From contig CANNAN010000017.1 of assembly GCA_947502635.1 (NCBI GenBank), positions 18,864 to 82,863 of the forward strand: DNA of 64,000 nt, read 5' to 3'. The stretch's first letter is position 1, and each line of letters starts with the position of its first letter. The translations under genes and the position numbers were made by a program. Below the pieces are notes generated by a model. That model saw nothing but the letters and a program-made list of their open reading frames with translations, did not search any database and was not told the origin of the DNA. Source of the DNA: an uncultured Flavobacteriaceae bacterium (GTDB lineage Bacteria > Bacteroidota > Bacteroidia > Flavobacteriales > Flavobacteriaceae). Of this stretch, positions 8,482 through 17,320 are shown piece by piece.

Positions 8482-9996
8482 ATGACCAAAAACGTTCGTG
8501 TGCGTTTTGCACCTAGCCCAACAGGGCCTTTACATATAGGCGGTGTTCGTACTGCTTTATTCAACTATTTATTTGCAAAAAAAAATCAAGGAACTTTTGT
8601 TCTTAGAATTGAAGATACCGATCAAAACAGATATGTTGAAGGTGCAGAAAAGTACATCATTGATGCGCTTAATTGGTGTGGTATTCCTTATGACGAAGGA
8701 CCAGGAAAAAATGAAACATTTGGACCTTACAGACAAAGTGAACGCAAGCATTTATACAAGCAATATGCCAACGAATTAATAGCATCTGGTAATGCCTATT
8801 ATGCTTTTGATACAGCTGAAACATTAGATTTTCATAGAAAAGACCATGAGGCAAAGGGTAAAACGTTTATCTATAACTGGCATAACCGTTTAAAATTAAG
8901 TAATTCTTTATCGCTTAGCACAGAAGAGGTTAAGGCTAAATTAGATGCAGGTGAAGACTATGTGGTTCGATTTAAATCTCCTCAAGATGAAACACTGCAT
9001 TTAACAGATATTATTCGTGGCGCTATTAAAATAGATACCAATATTTTAGATGATAAAGTATTGTTTAAAAGTGATGGGATGCCAACCTATCATTTAGCAA
9101 ATATTGTGGACGACCATTTAATGGAAATAACCCATGTTATTCGTGGCGAAGAATGGTTACCTTCTTTAGCATTACACTATCAATTATATAAAGCTTTTGG
9201 TTGGGATGCTCCAGAATTTGCGCATTTGCCTTTAATAATGAATCCGACAGGAAAAGGAAAATTGAGTAAACGGCATGCCTCAAAATTAGGAATTCCTGTA
9301 TTTCCTTTGAATTGGTTGGATAAAATCACTAACGAACTTTCATTAGGATACAAAGAGGAAGGGTATTTTCCAGAAGCCGTAACTAATTTTTTAGCATTTT
9401 TAGGATGGAACCCTGGAACAGAACAAGAAATATTCAGTTTAGATGAATTAATAAACGCCTTTGATTTAACTAAGATTAACAAATCTGGTGCCCGTTTCGA
9501 TCCTGATAAAACAAAGTGGTTTAACCATCACTATATGCAAGAACAAAGTAATGATGGTTTGGCTGAGTTGTTTAAACCCATTGTTGACGAAAAATTAAAT
9601 GACATAGATGTAAGCTACATAGCTTTAGTTATTGGCTTGATAAAAGAACGAGCCACATTTGTTTCCGATTTTTGGGAACTAAGTCATTTCTTTTTCCAAG
9701 CACCAAAAAGCTATGATGAAAAAGCATCAAAAAAAGCTTTTAAGGAGGGAACAAAAGAACTTATGCAGGAACTGGTTTCCATAATTAATGCTATTGAGGA
9801 TTTTACAGTAGAGAATCTTCAAACCAAAATAAAAGGCTGGATTACAGATAACGAGATTGGTTTTGGTAAGGTAATGATGCCATTGCGTTTAGCTTTGGTA
9901 GGTGCTTTACAAGGTCCCGATGTATTTGATATTATGTTTATGATTGGAGAAAAAGAAAGCATTAAGCGTATAGAAGCAGCTATAGCTTCTTTATAA
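8482..9996 (+). CDS. gltX: glutamyl-tRNA synthetase
   Basis: 504 aa, normal length for GluRS. It begins VRFAPSPTGPLHIGGVRTALFNYLFAKK, which carries the class I HIGH signature (LHIGG, residues about 16-20). The KMSKS equivalent is KGKLSKRHA (about residue 256-263), followed by the anticodon-binding helical region. VLRIEDTDQNR is the conserved glutamate/ATP-site segment. It charges tRNA-Glu in the cytoplasm and also feeds the C5 tetrapyrrole pathway where present. It is transcribed alone on the plus strand, divergent from the DUF4175-ybeY pair. Confidence 0.97.
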   Translation: MTKNVRVRFAPSPTGPLHIGGVRTALFNYLFAKKNQGTFVLRIEDTDQNRYVEGAEKYIIDALNWCGIPYDEGPGKNETFGPYRQSERKHLYKQYANELIASGNAYYAFDTAETLDFHRKDHEAKGKTFIYNWHNRLKLSNSLSLSTEEVKAKLDAGEDYVVRFKSPQDETLHLTDIIRGAIKIDTNILDDKVLFKSDGMPTYHLANIVDDHLMEITHVIRGEEWLPSLALHYQLYKAFGWDAPEFAHLPLIMNPTGKGKLSKRHASKLGIPVFPLNWLDKITNELSLGYKEEGYFPEAVTNFLAFLGWNPGTEQEIFSLDELINAFDLTKINKSGARFDPDKTKWFNHHYMQEQSNDGLAELFKPIVDEKLNDIDVSYIALVIGLIKERATFVSDFWELSHFFFQAPKSYDEKASKKAFKEGTKELMQELVSIINAIEDFTVENLQTKIKGWITDNEIGFGKVMMPLRLALVGALQGPDVFDIMFMIGEKESIKRIEAAIASL

Positions 9997-10071
9997 GCCT
10001 ATAGTTTTAAATAAATTCTAGAGAAGAATTAGTATTTTGCGCGAATTCTATTTTAACCTCTTTTTTTATTT

Positions 10072-11031
10072 ATGAAGCTTAAATTGTTTGTTTTCGTTTT
10101 TCCAATTGCTTTTATATTTTCATGTGCAAACACAGATAATATGCAATATCCTTTACACGAAAAAAGGGTTTTAATCCTTGGGAACAGTATCACTCAAGAT
10201 GGAAAGTATGTAGATTTTATAGAATATTATTTACGTAAAAATTACCCAGAAAAAAACCTAGATATTATAAGTTTAGGACTCTCTAGTGAGACGGTTTCAG
10301 GTAATTCTGAACCTAGTCACTCATTTCCAAGACCAAACGTGCACACCCGTTTAGATCGTGCACTAGATTCTATAAAGCCAGAATTAGTGCTTGCCTGTTA
10401 TGGAATGAATGATGGCATTTTTTCTGCAAATAATACTACTAGGTTTGATGCTTACAAAAAAGGAATTTACAAGCTTAAAACAAAAGTAGAAGCCCAAGGA
10501 GCTACGTTAATTATCTTAACGCCTACCCCTTTTGATCCAGACCCTAAAAAGGAAATTGCAAATAAAAGTAAAGAAGTTATTGGTTATAAACAGCCCTATT
10601 ATAAGTACAACGATGTTTTAAAGGCATATTCAAATTGGTTACTTGAGTTTAAAGATATTCAGGTTATAGACCAACACAAATATTTGGATGAAAAGCTTGT
10701 TGCTTTAAAACAACAAAATGCAGATTTTACGTTTATTCCAGATGGTGTGCACCCAAACCAAATAGGTCATTTTTATATGGCAAAAAAGATATTAAAAGAT
10801 TTGTATCCTAAAATTGTAATTGGCGATCCAATTTCTGAAATAGAAAACCTTAAAGCAGATTCCTTATTTTTATTATCAAGCAAACGGCGCGCTGTTAGGT
10901 CTAATGGTTGGCTTACATATGTAGGTTATAAAAAAGAGACGGTAGTTAAATCTAATAACATAGCTTCCACCCAAGCACAGGTAAAAATATTAGATGGTAA
11001 GATTAACAAAATACAGCAAGAGAACGAGTAA
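10072..11031 (+). CDS. SGNH/GDSL-type hydrolase lipoprotein
   Basis: 319 aa. Lipoprotein signal with FSCANT (Cys about residue 18). SGNH blocks are visible: block I VLILGNSITQDG (the nucleophile is the Ser of GNSIT), block III CYGMNDGI (Asn oxyanion residue) and block V PDGVHPNQIGH (Asp/His pair). Such proteins are esterases, often acetyl-xylan, rhamnogalacturonan or peptidoglycan O-acetylesterases, in the periplasm or on the surface. The substrate is not clear. It lies 75 bases after gltX on the same strand. The last 70 residues extend past the typical SGNH fold. Confidence 0.85.
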   Translation: MKLKLFVFVFPIAFIFSCANTDNMQYPLHEKRVLILGNSITQDGKYVDFIEYYLRKNYPEKNLDIISLGLSSETVSGNSEPSHSFPRPNVHTRLDRALDSIKPELVLACYGMNDGIFSANNTTRFDAYKKGIYKLKTKVEAQGATLIILTPTPFDPDPKKEIANKSKEVIGYKQPYYKYNDVLKAYSNWLLEFKDIQVIDQHKYLDEKLVALKQQNADFTFIPDGVHPNQIGHFYMAKKILKDLYPKIVIGDPISEIENLKADSLFLLSSKRRAVRSNGWLTYVGYKKETVVKSNNIASTQAQVKILDGKINKIQQENE

Positions 11032-11035
11032 AATA

Positions 11036-11716
11036 CTAAAACGTAAGAATAGCGCCTAACGCTAACATGGTTTGATTCCCCTTAAAACGTGCATTACCCC
11101 CAGCGGTATCTAAGTTTTGATTTTCAAGTTTTTTCAAAATATTTGTAAAGCCATAAATATATTGCGCTTTAAGTTTGACGTTTTTTATACCTACCGAAGC
11201 ACCTATTGCACCATTTAAATTAAATTGAGAAATATTAGCAATATCTTCTGCAGATAAATTGGTATAATTATTTATATAGTGGTTTTTTTGCGCTTTATCT
11301 TTAAATTCTAAGCTGCTGTTATATTGCAGCATAGGTCCTAAATCTATAGTAAAATGATTCGGGATTATTTTTATATGTCCTAAAAAAACCAATTGAGCGG
11401 CAAACATTTTATACTCAATAAATGTTTCTTCAGTACTAGCAATAGTAGGTCTTCCTAAAATTTCAAGATTACTTTCAGATAATTGCAGACCAAAACTTAC
11501 GTTGTAAAATTTATGAGGCACATCGACAGTTGCTAATATGCCACCTAAAAAACCATCGCCTTGTTTAGTAACAAAGTTATTGGTAGTAATATCAAACTTG
11601 GTAATAGCACCAGTAACACCAAAGCCATTAGATATTCTATAATTTCCTCTTTGTGCAAAATTTGTTGTAACAAAACAGGTTGTTATTACTACTAATAAGA
11701 GAAGTTGTTTTTTCAT
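11036..11716 (-). CDS. outer-membrane beta-barrel protein, PorT/OmpW-like size
   Basis: 226 aa. Signal peptide MKKQLLLLVVITTCFVTTNFAQ. The mature part alternates hydrophobic and polar residues in strands with Gly/aromatic turns (ATVDVPHKFYNVSFGLQLS, HFTIDLGPMLQYNSS, VKLKAQYIYGFTNIL) and ends with a strand finishing in Phe (MLALGAILTF), the usual C-terminal signal for outer-membrane insertion. It is probably an 8-strand barrel in the outer membrane. Function unknown. It is convergent with the SGNH gene, with only 4 bases between the stop codons, and divergent from the SPFH gene. Confidence 0.7.
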   Translation of the reverse strand: MKKQLLLLVVITTCFVTTNFAQRGNYRISNGFGVTGAITKFDITTNNFVTKQGDGFLGGILATVDVPHKFYNVSFGLQLSESNLEILGRPTIASTEETFIEYKMFAAQLVFLGHIKIIPNHFTIDLGPMLQYNSSLEFKDKAQKNHYINNYTNLSAEDIANISQFNLNGAIGASVGIKNVKLKAQYIYGFTNILKKLENQNLDTAGGNARFKGNQTMLALGAILTF

Positions 11717-11738
11717 ACTATTTTTAGGGATAAGTGTG

Positions 11739-11746
11739 CAAATATA
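11739..11746 (-). promoter_or_regulatory. -7 box for the beta-barrel gene
   Basis: TATATTTG on the minus strand, 23 bases upstream of the ATG at 11716, matching TAnnTTTG. No clear -33 TTG at the usual distance. Confidence 0.4.
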
Positions 11747-11795
11747 ACTTAATTTAGTAATTCGTTATTTTCTAACTATTTTAATATAAATACTC

Positions 11796-12725
11796 ATGAA
11801 TTATTTCCTCATTCCCATTGTCGTATTCGGATTAATAATATTAATCTCGTCATTCTTTATTGTTAAGCAGCAAACCGCGGCTATTATAGAACGTTTTGGT
11901 AGATTTAATAGTATTCGTCAATCAGGCTTACAACTTAAAATTCCATTAGTAGATAGAATTGCAGGCAGATTAAGTTTAAAAATTCAACAACTAGATGTTA
12001 TTGTAGAAACAAAAACTAAAGATGATGTATTTGTACGTCTAAAAGTATCTGTACAATATAAAGTCATTAAAACCAAGGTTGAAGATGCTTTTTATAAATT
12101 AGATTATCCACATGATCAAATTACAAGTTACGTGTTTGATGTGGTACGTGCCGAAGTACCAAAAATGATTTTAGATGATGTTTTCTTAAAAAAAGATGAT
12201 ATTGCAATCGCAGTAAAATCTGAATTGAATGAAGCCATGCAAGATTATGGTTACGATATTATTAAAACATTAGTAACAGATATAGATCCAGATGCTCAAG
12301 TAAAAGAAGCCATGAATAGAATTAATGCTGCAGATAGAGAAAAAACGGCTGCACAATATGAAGGAGATGCAGCTCGTATTTTAATAGTAGAAAAAGCAAA
12401 AGCAGAAGCAGAAAGCAAGCGCTTACAAGGTCAAGGTATTGCAGACCAACGCCGTGAAATTGCGCGTGGTTTAGAGGAGTCTGTAGAAGTACTTAACAAA
12501 GTTGGTATTAACTCGCAAGAAGCATCGGCACTTATAGTAGTAACACAACATTATGATACGTTACAGGCTATAGGGCAAGAAACCAATAGTAACTTAATTT
12601 TATTGCCTAATTCACCACAGGCAGGAAGCCAAATGTTGAATGATATGGTGGCTAGTTTTACAGCTAGTAATCAAATTGGTGAGGCTATGAAAAATAATAA
12701 AAAAGACAAAAATAAAAATGAATAA
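11796..12725 (+). CDS. SPFH/band-7 (stomatin/QmcA-like) membrane protein
   Basis: 309 aa. One N-terminal membrane helix (FLIPIVVFGLIILISSFFIV, residues 3-22), then the SPFH domain (QQTAAIIERFGRFNSIRQSGLQLKIPLVDR through DIDPDAQVKEAMNRINAADREK) and an Ala/Glu/Lys-rich coiled coil that drives oligomers. Matches QmcA/stomatin-type proteins, which form ring or lattice microdomains in the inner membrane and can modulate proteases. An NfeD partner, usual for some relatives, is absent. The next gene starts 8 bases before this stop codon, so the two are translationally coupled. Confidence 0.9.
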   Translation: MNYFLIPIVVFGLIILISSFFIVKQQTAAIIERFGRFNSIRQSGLQLKIPLVDRIAGRLSLKIQQLDVIVETKTKDDVFVRLKVSVQYKVIKTKVEDAFYKLDYPHDQITSYVFDVVRAEVPKMILDDVFLKKDDIAIAVKSELNEAMQDYGYDIIKTLVTDIDPDAQVKEAMNRINAADREKTAAQYEGDAARILIVEKAKAEAESKRLQGQGIADQRREIARGLEESVEVLNKVGINSQEASALIVVTQHYDTLQAIGQETNSNLILLPNSPQAGSQMLNDMVASFTASNQIGEAMKNNKKDKNKNE

Positions 12726-13245
12726 AGTAAGCACAACTATTTTAATGCTACTACTATTTTGTGGTAGCATTTCTTTTGCTCAATCTACCGAAGAATTAAA
12801 GGCATCCGCCCTTAGAGACGCTAAAATAGCTTCTCAAGCAACTCTTAAAATGGAGTTTGGTAAACTTTTAAAATATACTTACCCTAAAATTATGGAACTT
12901 ATGGGAGGTAAAGAAAAAGCTATTGAGTTACTAAATACTACGTTTAGCACGATGAAAGAAAATGGGTTTGTTTTTGAAAAGGCCGATATTTTAGGGGTTT
13001 CAGATGTTGTTTTTGAAGATGATCAATACCGTTGTTATATTGAAGGGTTCAATCAAATGGTTATGGACGGCAAGCGAATAAAATCTAAAAGTTATTTATT
13101 TGGAGTTTATAATAGCGAAGCAAAATTTTGGTATTTCCTTGAAGCTAAACAATTAAAAAATGAAGCCATGATTAATATGGTATTTCCAAATTTTAAAACA
13201 AGCTTGAAGATTCCCGATGATGAAATAACTACCGAAGATATTTAA
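12718..13245 (+). CDS. secreted hypothetical protein coupled to the SPFH gene
   Basis: 175 aa. Signal peptide ending ISFAQ. Mature protein has helical repeats (LKYTYPKIMELMGGKEKAIELLNTTF) and then beta strands (DVVFEDDQYRCYIEG, SKSYLFGVYNSEAKFWYFLEAKQL). The start overlaps the SPFH gene by 8 bases. No named family is recognised. The tight coupling suggests it works with the SPFH protein on the periplasmic side, which is inference. Confidence 0.65.
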   Translation: MNKVSTTILMLLLFCGSISFAQSTEELKASALRDAKIASQATLKMEFGKLLKYTYPKIMELMGGKEKAIELLNTTFSTMKENGFVFEKADILGVSDVVFEDDQYRCYIEGFNQMVMDGKRIKSKSYLFGVYNSEAKFWYFLEAKQLKNEAMINMVFPNFKTSLKIPDDEITTEDI

Positions 13246-13453
13246 TATATAAAAGAGGTCTAATTTGTTCTTTCTTAGAAGGCAGGGAATCTCTATATAC
13301 TTATATCTATAAAGATTAAAAATCAGAAATAACAGGTTGTGTTTATAGGACGATGTACAGAGAATAAAACAGTATTAGATTCTTCAGTTGTTTCTACTTC
13401 AGAATGACACAAAAAATAGAGCCAAGACATGAGAAGATTGAGAAGTCTTGGCT

Positions 13454-13786
13454 CTAGTTATCAACACATAGCACCTTATTTGCTTTAATACACTGTTCTA
13501 TATTTTCAATAATCATAGTTGGAGGGATTAATTCTCTATTATTAAAATGTATAGCAGGAAACGACTTAAAGAATGCGTTGAACTCTTCTTTTAATAAAAG
13601 ATGTGTCCCCGTGTTATAATTTGTATTTGCACTAATAATTCCAACAATTTTCAATCCCGTTTTACAATGTTTTTTAACAGCATTTGTTAATTCTGTTTTA
13701 TCCAGCAATACCTTTAACATAGCTATAAGGGCATAGTGAGGTAGTATAAAACTATCTGGAAACACATAGGTTTCTGTTTTTTCCAT
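13454..13786 (-). CDS. small hypothetical protein
   Basis: 110 aa, no signal peptide and no membrane segment. Helical N-terminal half (LPHYALIAMLKVLLDKTELTNAVKKH) and a C-terminal half rich in Asn/Ile. It is the only long open frame between 13.25 and 14.17 kb. No family recognised. It could be a recent acquisition at the edge of the island that starts just downstream. Confidence 0.45.
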   Translation of the reverse strand: MEKTETYVFPDSFILPHYALIAMLKVLLDKTELTNAVKKHCKTGLKIVGIISANTNYNTGTHLLLKEEFNAFFKSFPAIHFNNRELIPPTMIIENIEQCIKANKVLCVDN

Positions 13787-13890
13787 GGCAATAAATATTA
13801 CGTTTTTTTAATTAGTAAAATTTAAAGTTTGGTTGTCTAAAAAATGAGATAAGCACCTTATTATATCCTATAATATATGGAAACAAAAAA

Positions 13891-14033
13891 GGGGCGAAAC
13901 TCAACTTACCGCTATTGAGGCACTGGTATACCTATGCACGAATAAGTTAACCCACACCCAAAGACGCGAGCATCTTACTTATCATCCCATGCATTAAAAA
14001 TTACCAGTTTTCGATAGTGAGACTCAAAGCGAA
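13891..14033 (+). ncRNA. candidate structured RNA: long irregular hairpin
   Basis: The gap 13787-14172 has no gene but contains nested complementary segments in hairpin order. These are CTATTG with CGATAG, ACTGGTA with TACCAGT, ATGCA with TGCAT, ATAAGT with ACTTAT, and AAGAC closed by a GCGA tetraloop to GTCTT with a 2-base bulge. Read on the plus strand the mismatches become G-U pairs and the apical loop is of GNRA type; on the minus strand they become C-A mismatches, so the plus strand is favoured. One side has a bulge of about 13 bases (TAACCCACACCCA). This resembles the rod shape of 6S RNA, but identity is not shown. It lies 140 bases upstream of a small HTH-type gene and could instead be a leader. 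Confidence 0.45.
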
Positions 14034-14172
14034 TGCTTCATATATTTTATTTGAAGAATCGCAAAATTACAGATCTTTTTATTAAAAAGATTCCGTATAT
14101 ATACAAATATATGAACTTCAACGACTTATAAGTAGTTAAAAAGGATGATTTTTATTTTTTTTTTTACACCTT

Positions 14173-14457
14173 ATGAAAGATGATCAGTTACTTCAATTTA
14201 AAACATCTATAATTTTAGTATTAAAAGAGCTTCGTAAACAAAAAAAAGTTTCGCAAGCAGACGTTAACACTGATATACTTGAAAAGACTGGTTTTACTCA
14301 TAATATGGGTAGAAATGAAGTTGATGGTAATTTTACAATGGAAACTTTACATACTTACTGTAAATACTTCAATATTTCGACTGTTGATTTCTTCAAAAAA
14401 GTTAATAAAATAAGCTCGGAAGAAATTCAAAACTTCTTAAAAAAGAAGAGGCGATAG
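14173..14457 (+). CDS. small XRE/HTH-type protein
   Basis: 94 aa. FKTSIILVLKELRKQKKVSQADVNTDILEKTG resembles the first helices of a Cro/C1-type HTH, followed by MGRNEVDGNFTMETLHTYCKYFNISTVDFFKK, which has the usual layout of the last helices of the domain. The charged tail KKKRR could contact DNA. It stands at the entry to the effector island, just after the structured RNA candidate. It may regulate the island, but no operator was identified. Confidence 0.6.
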   Translation: MKDDQLLQFKTSIILVLKELRKQKKVSQADVNTDILEKTGFTHNMGRNEVDGNFTMETLHTYCKYFNISTVDFFKKVNKISSEEIQNFLKKKRR

Positions 14458-14496
14458 AAAATAAATTATCCAACACTTTAGTATACATAATCTTAC

Positions 14497-14745
14497 ACTT
14501 TTTAAGGCATCACTCAAATAAAATAGACATAATACACTCATTATAGAAAGTTATTTTCATTCTATTAAAAAGCAGCTAGAATTGTAAGAATATTTTTTAG
14601 ATTTACAAGAATATGATGGATATATGTATAGCAGTACACTTACAAAAACATTAAGCCAATCATAGAAAAATTGAATTTAAGAAAATGAGTGTAAAAGCAA
14701 AATTAATAATAGACGAAAAGGAAATAAACGTACTCTGGTTTACTT
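14497..14745 (+). repeat. TssD upstream-plus-head repeat, copy A
   Basis: About 250 bases nearly identical to 21357-21600 (copy B), covering the non-coding leader and the first 18-20 codons of the TssD head. A degenerate third copy of the leader part lies near 18234-18345. The leader holds shared blocks such as AAGGCATCACTCAAATAAAA and GATTTACAAGAATATGATGG. Confidence 0.85.
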
Positions 14746-16416
14746 TTGGTTTTAATCAGGGTGCAGATGCAACGAGGAGGCCTTCTCAAAAATCAGTATT
14801 TGCAGGGCTTAAACTAATTATTGAAACTAGAAAAGATTTAAACCTTGCCGATTGGTCTTTTGCTACCCAATGAAACCAAACAGATAGAATTACATATTTA
14901 CCCAGTTATTATGGGTGGTAAAACGCGTAAATTATACTTCTATGATTGTCATCTTGTTAATTGGATAAATGATTTTTCATCTACAGATAATCAGCCAATG
15001 AGTGAAACTTTAAATATTACAGCTGCTGGTGTTAAAGATTCTAATTTTAGTACAGAATATTCAGCTTATTGGAGGGAAACTTTTTCTAATGATAATATTG
15101 AAGCCACAACACGAGAAGAAACTGAGGAAGAAGAAATAGATTTAAAATTTATAGCAAAACTAGAAAAACCAGATGGTTATAAAGGAGAATTTGGTTTCGA
15201 TTGGATGCGAGATAATTACAAAACTATATGCGAAGATTATAATAAACTTAAAAAAGAATATACACCTATAACAATACACAATCAAGAATATTTTATGCCT
15301 TGGTTAAGTATGTTTCCTAAACAAAAAAATGTAAAACTAAAATTAGTAATTACAGAAATAGAAGGCATCTCAAAAGAAACAGACATTATAAAACTTTTAC
15401 CTAAAAGTGGAATGAAATTTGAGCCTAACGAATTCAAAGTATCAGAAGCTAATGGCAAAGAAATAACTGTAATTTGTGAATCGCCTTTAAGCAAAAATAT
15501 TGTAATTTCTCTAGTTGACAAAGACGATGAAGAAGTTGGTAAACTAAATGTTTTTAAAAATGCAAATCACGGGCAACTTAAATTTAACATTACGCCTGTA
15601 CGTATTTTAAGAGGTGTATCACAACAAAGTGATAAAAATGCTATCGAAAATAGGATAAACCATTCTCAAGGTTTTGGAGATAAAAGCAAAGATATAAATG
15701 GAGATTTACAAAATTTACAAGACTATTTAAATACGCAATCTTTAAATCAAGCTTTATTACAATGTAGTATTGGCAAGGTTCATGATATTATTATAGATGA
15801 AGATAAGTGGATAGCAGATGATTTAATTGTAGATGAAGGTTGTGCTTTTAAAGGAAGTTTATTAGATAAATTTGAAGATGAGTTTAAAAAGCAACATCCA
15901 AATGCTTTTAAAAATAGAGGAATCACAGTATTCCTTTCTCCATTAGAAAATATTCGAAATGATGGAAAAGAAGGAGCAGGAGGTTATGGGGATTTAGGAG
16001 ATGTTGATTCTAAAAACTTAGCAATATTTGAAACGAATCTTTGGAACAAAGAATCTTTTGCCCACGAGATTGCGCATGTGGCTGGTTTGGAACATTCGTT
16101 TAAAGAGGTAGATGATATATATAATGATGCAGAAACATTAGATAATCATAATACTTTCATCAAACAAGTTGATGAAAATTTAGATTCTATGCTAGAAAAC
16201 AAATATCTAAAAAAGGATATTCTAGAATTTTGGGAGGAACATAGGGACAATTATAGAAAGATAAGAAGTTTATTGAATGTTTATTACAGGAATCTCCATA
16301 AGTTTAAACAAGGTAAGACAGATAATTTTATGGATTACCATAATACAAAAGAAGTTTTCTGGAAATTTCAATGGAAAGCATTACAAGATGATATTTTAAA
16401 ATTTTATAAAGCTTAG
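14685..16416 (+). pseudogene. TssD (Hcp)-fused metzincin-like effector, frameshifted
   Basis: Frame 1 from 14685 encodes MSVKAKLIIDEKEINVLWFT through LNLADWSF. It then stops at 14873. The +1 frame from about 14852 continues LLPNETKQIELHIYPVIMGG and on to 16416 (523 codons from its first ATG at 14845). Joined, the first 132 or so residues match the Bacteroidota TssD/Hcp tube subunit of the type VI system (T6SS-iii). An EFGFDWMR linker, a beta-rich region, and a protease domain follow. HEXXHXXGXXH lies at 16063-16095 (HEIAHVAGLEH) and the likely Met-turn TDNFMDY at 16318-16338, as in metzincins. An extra T in a T-run at about 14856-14859 explains the shift. It may be a true mutation or a sequencing error. 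It is followed 3 bases later by an immunity-like gene. Confidence 0.8.
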
Positions 16417-16419
16417 AAG

Positions 16420-16995
16420 ATGGAAAAAATATTTTTTTTATTGTCAATTATAACAATTTCAGTTTATGCTCAAAAGAAAGAGCTACCGCATTCAATGATT
16501 ACAAAACCGATGAATAGCGATTGGATTAATTATTTAAATAATAATGGTAAAACCATTTATAGTTCCAAATTAAACAATACTTCTTTAAATGGGAAGTACA
16601 TAATTAATGAAACAAAATTAAACACAAATACAGATATAGTCAATTCTTATTACAATACTGGTTATAAGTTTATTGGCTCTTTTATAAGAGGCTATAAAAA
16701 TGGTTTATGGAAAACTTCATATAAAAACAAATTAGTAAAAACTATAAACTACAACAATGGTTTAATAGCAGGAAAATACAGAGTTTATAATACAAAAGGT
16801 GTTATACTATACAAAACTACATTTGGAACTCAAGGTAATGGTAAATACAAAGATTTTTATTACAAAACAGGTATGCTAAAAGAAGAAGGGAATTATGAAA
16901 ATGGAAAAAAAGAAGGAGAATGGTGTACATATAATCAGCAAGGTAATACTAAAGAAATAGTGTATTACAAAAACGGAACTATAATAAAAAAATAA
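16420..16995 (+). CDS. YwqK-family (MORN-variant repeat) immunity-like protein, copy 1
   Basis: 191 aa. Signal peptide ending VYAQ. Residues about 88-190 are MORN-variant repeats of the type YKNGLWKTSYKNK, YNNGLIAGKYRVYNTKG, YYKTGMLKEEGNYENGKKEG. These are the toxin-antitoxin YwqK-type repeats (PF07661) often found next to polymorphic toxins. It begins 3 bases after the effector's stop codon, so it is likely its cognate immunity protein in the periplasm. The last 190 bases are almost identical to copy 2. Confidence 0.8.
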   Translation: MEKIFFLLSIITISVYAQKKELPHSMITKPMNSDWINYLNNNGKTIYSSKLNNTSLNGKYIINETKLNTNTDIVNSYYNTGYKFIGSFIRGYKNGLWKTSYKNKLVKTINYNNGLIAGKYRVYNTKGVILYKTTFGTQGNGKYKDFYYKTGMLKEEGNYENGKKEGEWCTYNQQGNTKEIVYYKNGTIIKK

Positions 16996-16999
16996 AAAG
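16803..16999 (+). repeat. near-identical 3' ends of the two YwqK genes
   Basis: About 190 bases here recur at 17757-17951 with only about three differences, while the 5' halves of the two genes are quite different. The sharp change in identity within the genes points to gene conversion or a recombination-mediated swap of the 5' portion. Confidence 0.85.
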
Positions 17000-17103
17000 C
17001 CAGTTGCTAACACTAGCAATAGTTGTACAAGGCTATAAAAAAGAGGGTTTCTAATTTAGAGGGGTATTGTATGTCTTATTTTTGTAATAAATTTTTTCTA
17101 TTT

Positions 17104-17143
17104 CCACAAGTTTTTAACTTATTATAGCGAACATATCTATACC
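17104..17143 (+). repeat. palindrome-containing boundary repeat, copy 1
   Basis: CCACAAGTTTTTAACTT followed by TAGCGAACATA and CTATACC. The same block is at 23332-23370, where the palindrome CCACAAGTT-TTT-AACTTGTGG is intact; here its right arm has decayed to ATTA. In both places the block is followed within 30 bases by the open frame of a start-less effector tail. Confidence 0.65.
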
Positions 17144-17162
17144 TAATTAAAAAAAATTATTA

Positions 17163-17318
17163 TTATACTTCCATATCGAGTGATGTAGAATGGTCTTCTC
17201 CAGCTAAAACAGGTTCATTTTATGGATATTTAATAAGAAGAAATGATGATGAAAACACTAGAAATTTCAATGGAAAGCTTTACAGGATGATATAATAAAA
17301 TTCTATAAAACAAAATAA
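17163..17318 (+). pseudogene. orphan effector tail (metzincin-type C-terminus remnant)
   Basis: The frame from 17163 reads SSDVEWSSPAKTGSFYGYLI, then shifts. A second frame gives KFQWKALQDDIIKFYKTK and a stop at 17316-17318. The latter matches the last residues of the effector at 14685-16416 (KFQWKALQDDILKFYKA). No start codon, TssD head or catalytic HExxH remains. It ends 2 bases before the start of YwqK copy 2, the same layout as the intact pair. The rest of the gap 16996-17162 shows only the boundary repeat and a short TTGCTA/TAGCAA inverted repeat. Confidence 0.7.
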
Positions 17319-17320
17319 TT

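Noticed and set aside
13891..14033. tmRNA or SRP RNA
   Set aside because: No tRNA-like ends or tag frame are visible, and the conserved SRP apical loop is absent.
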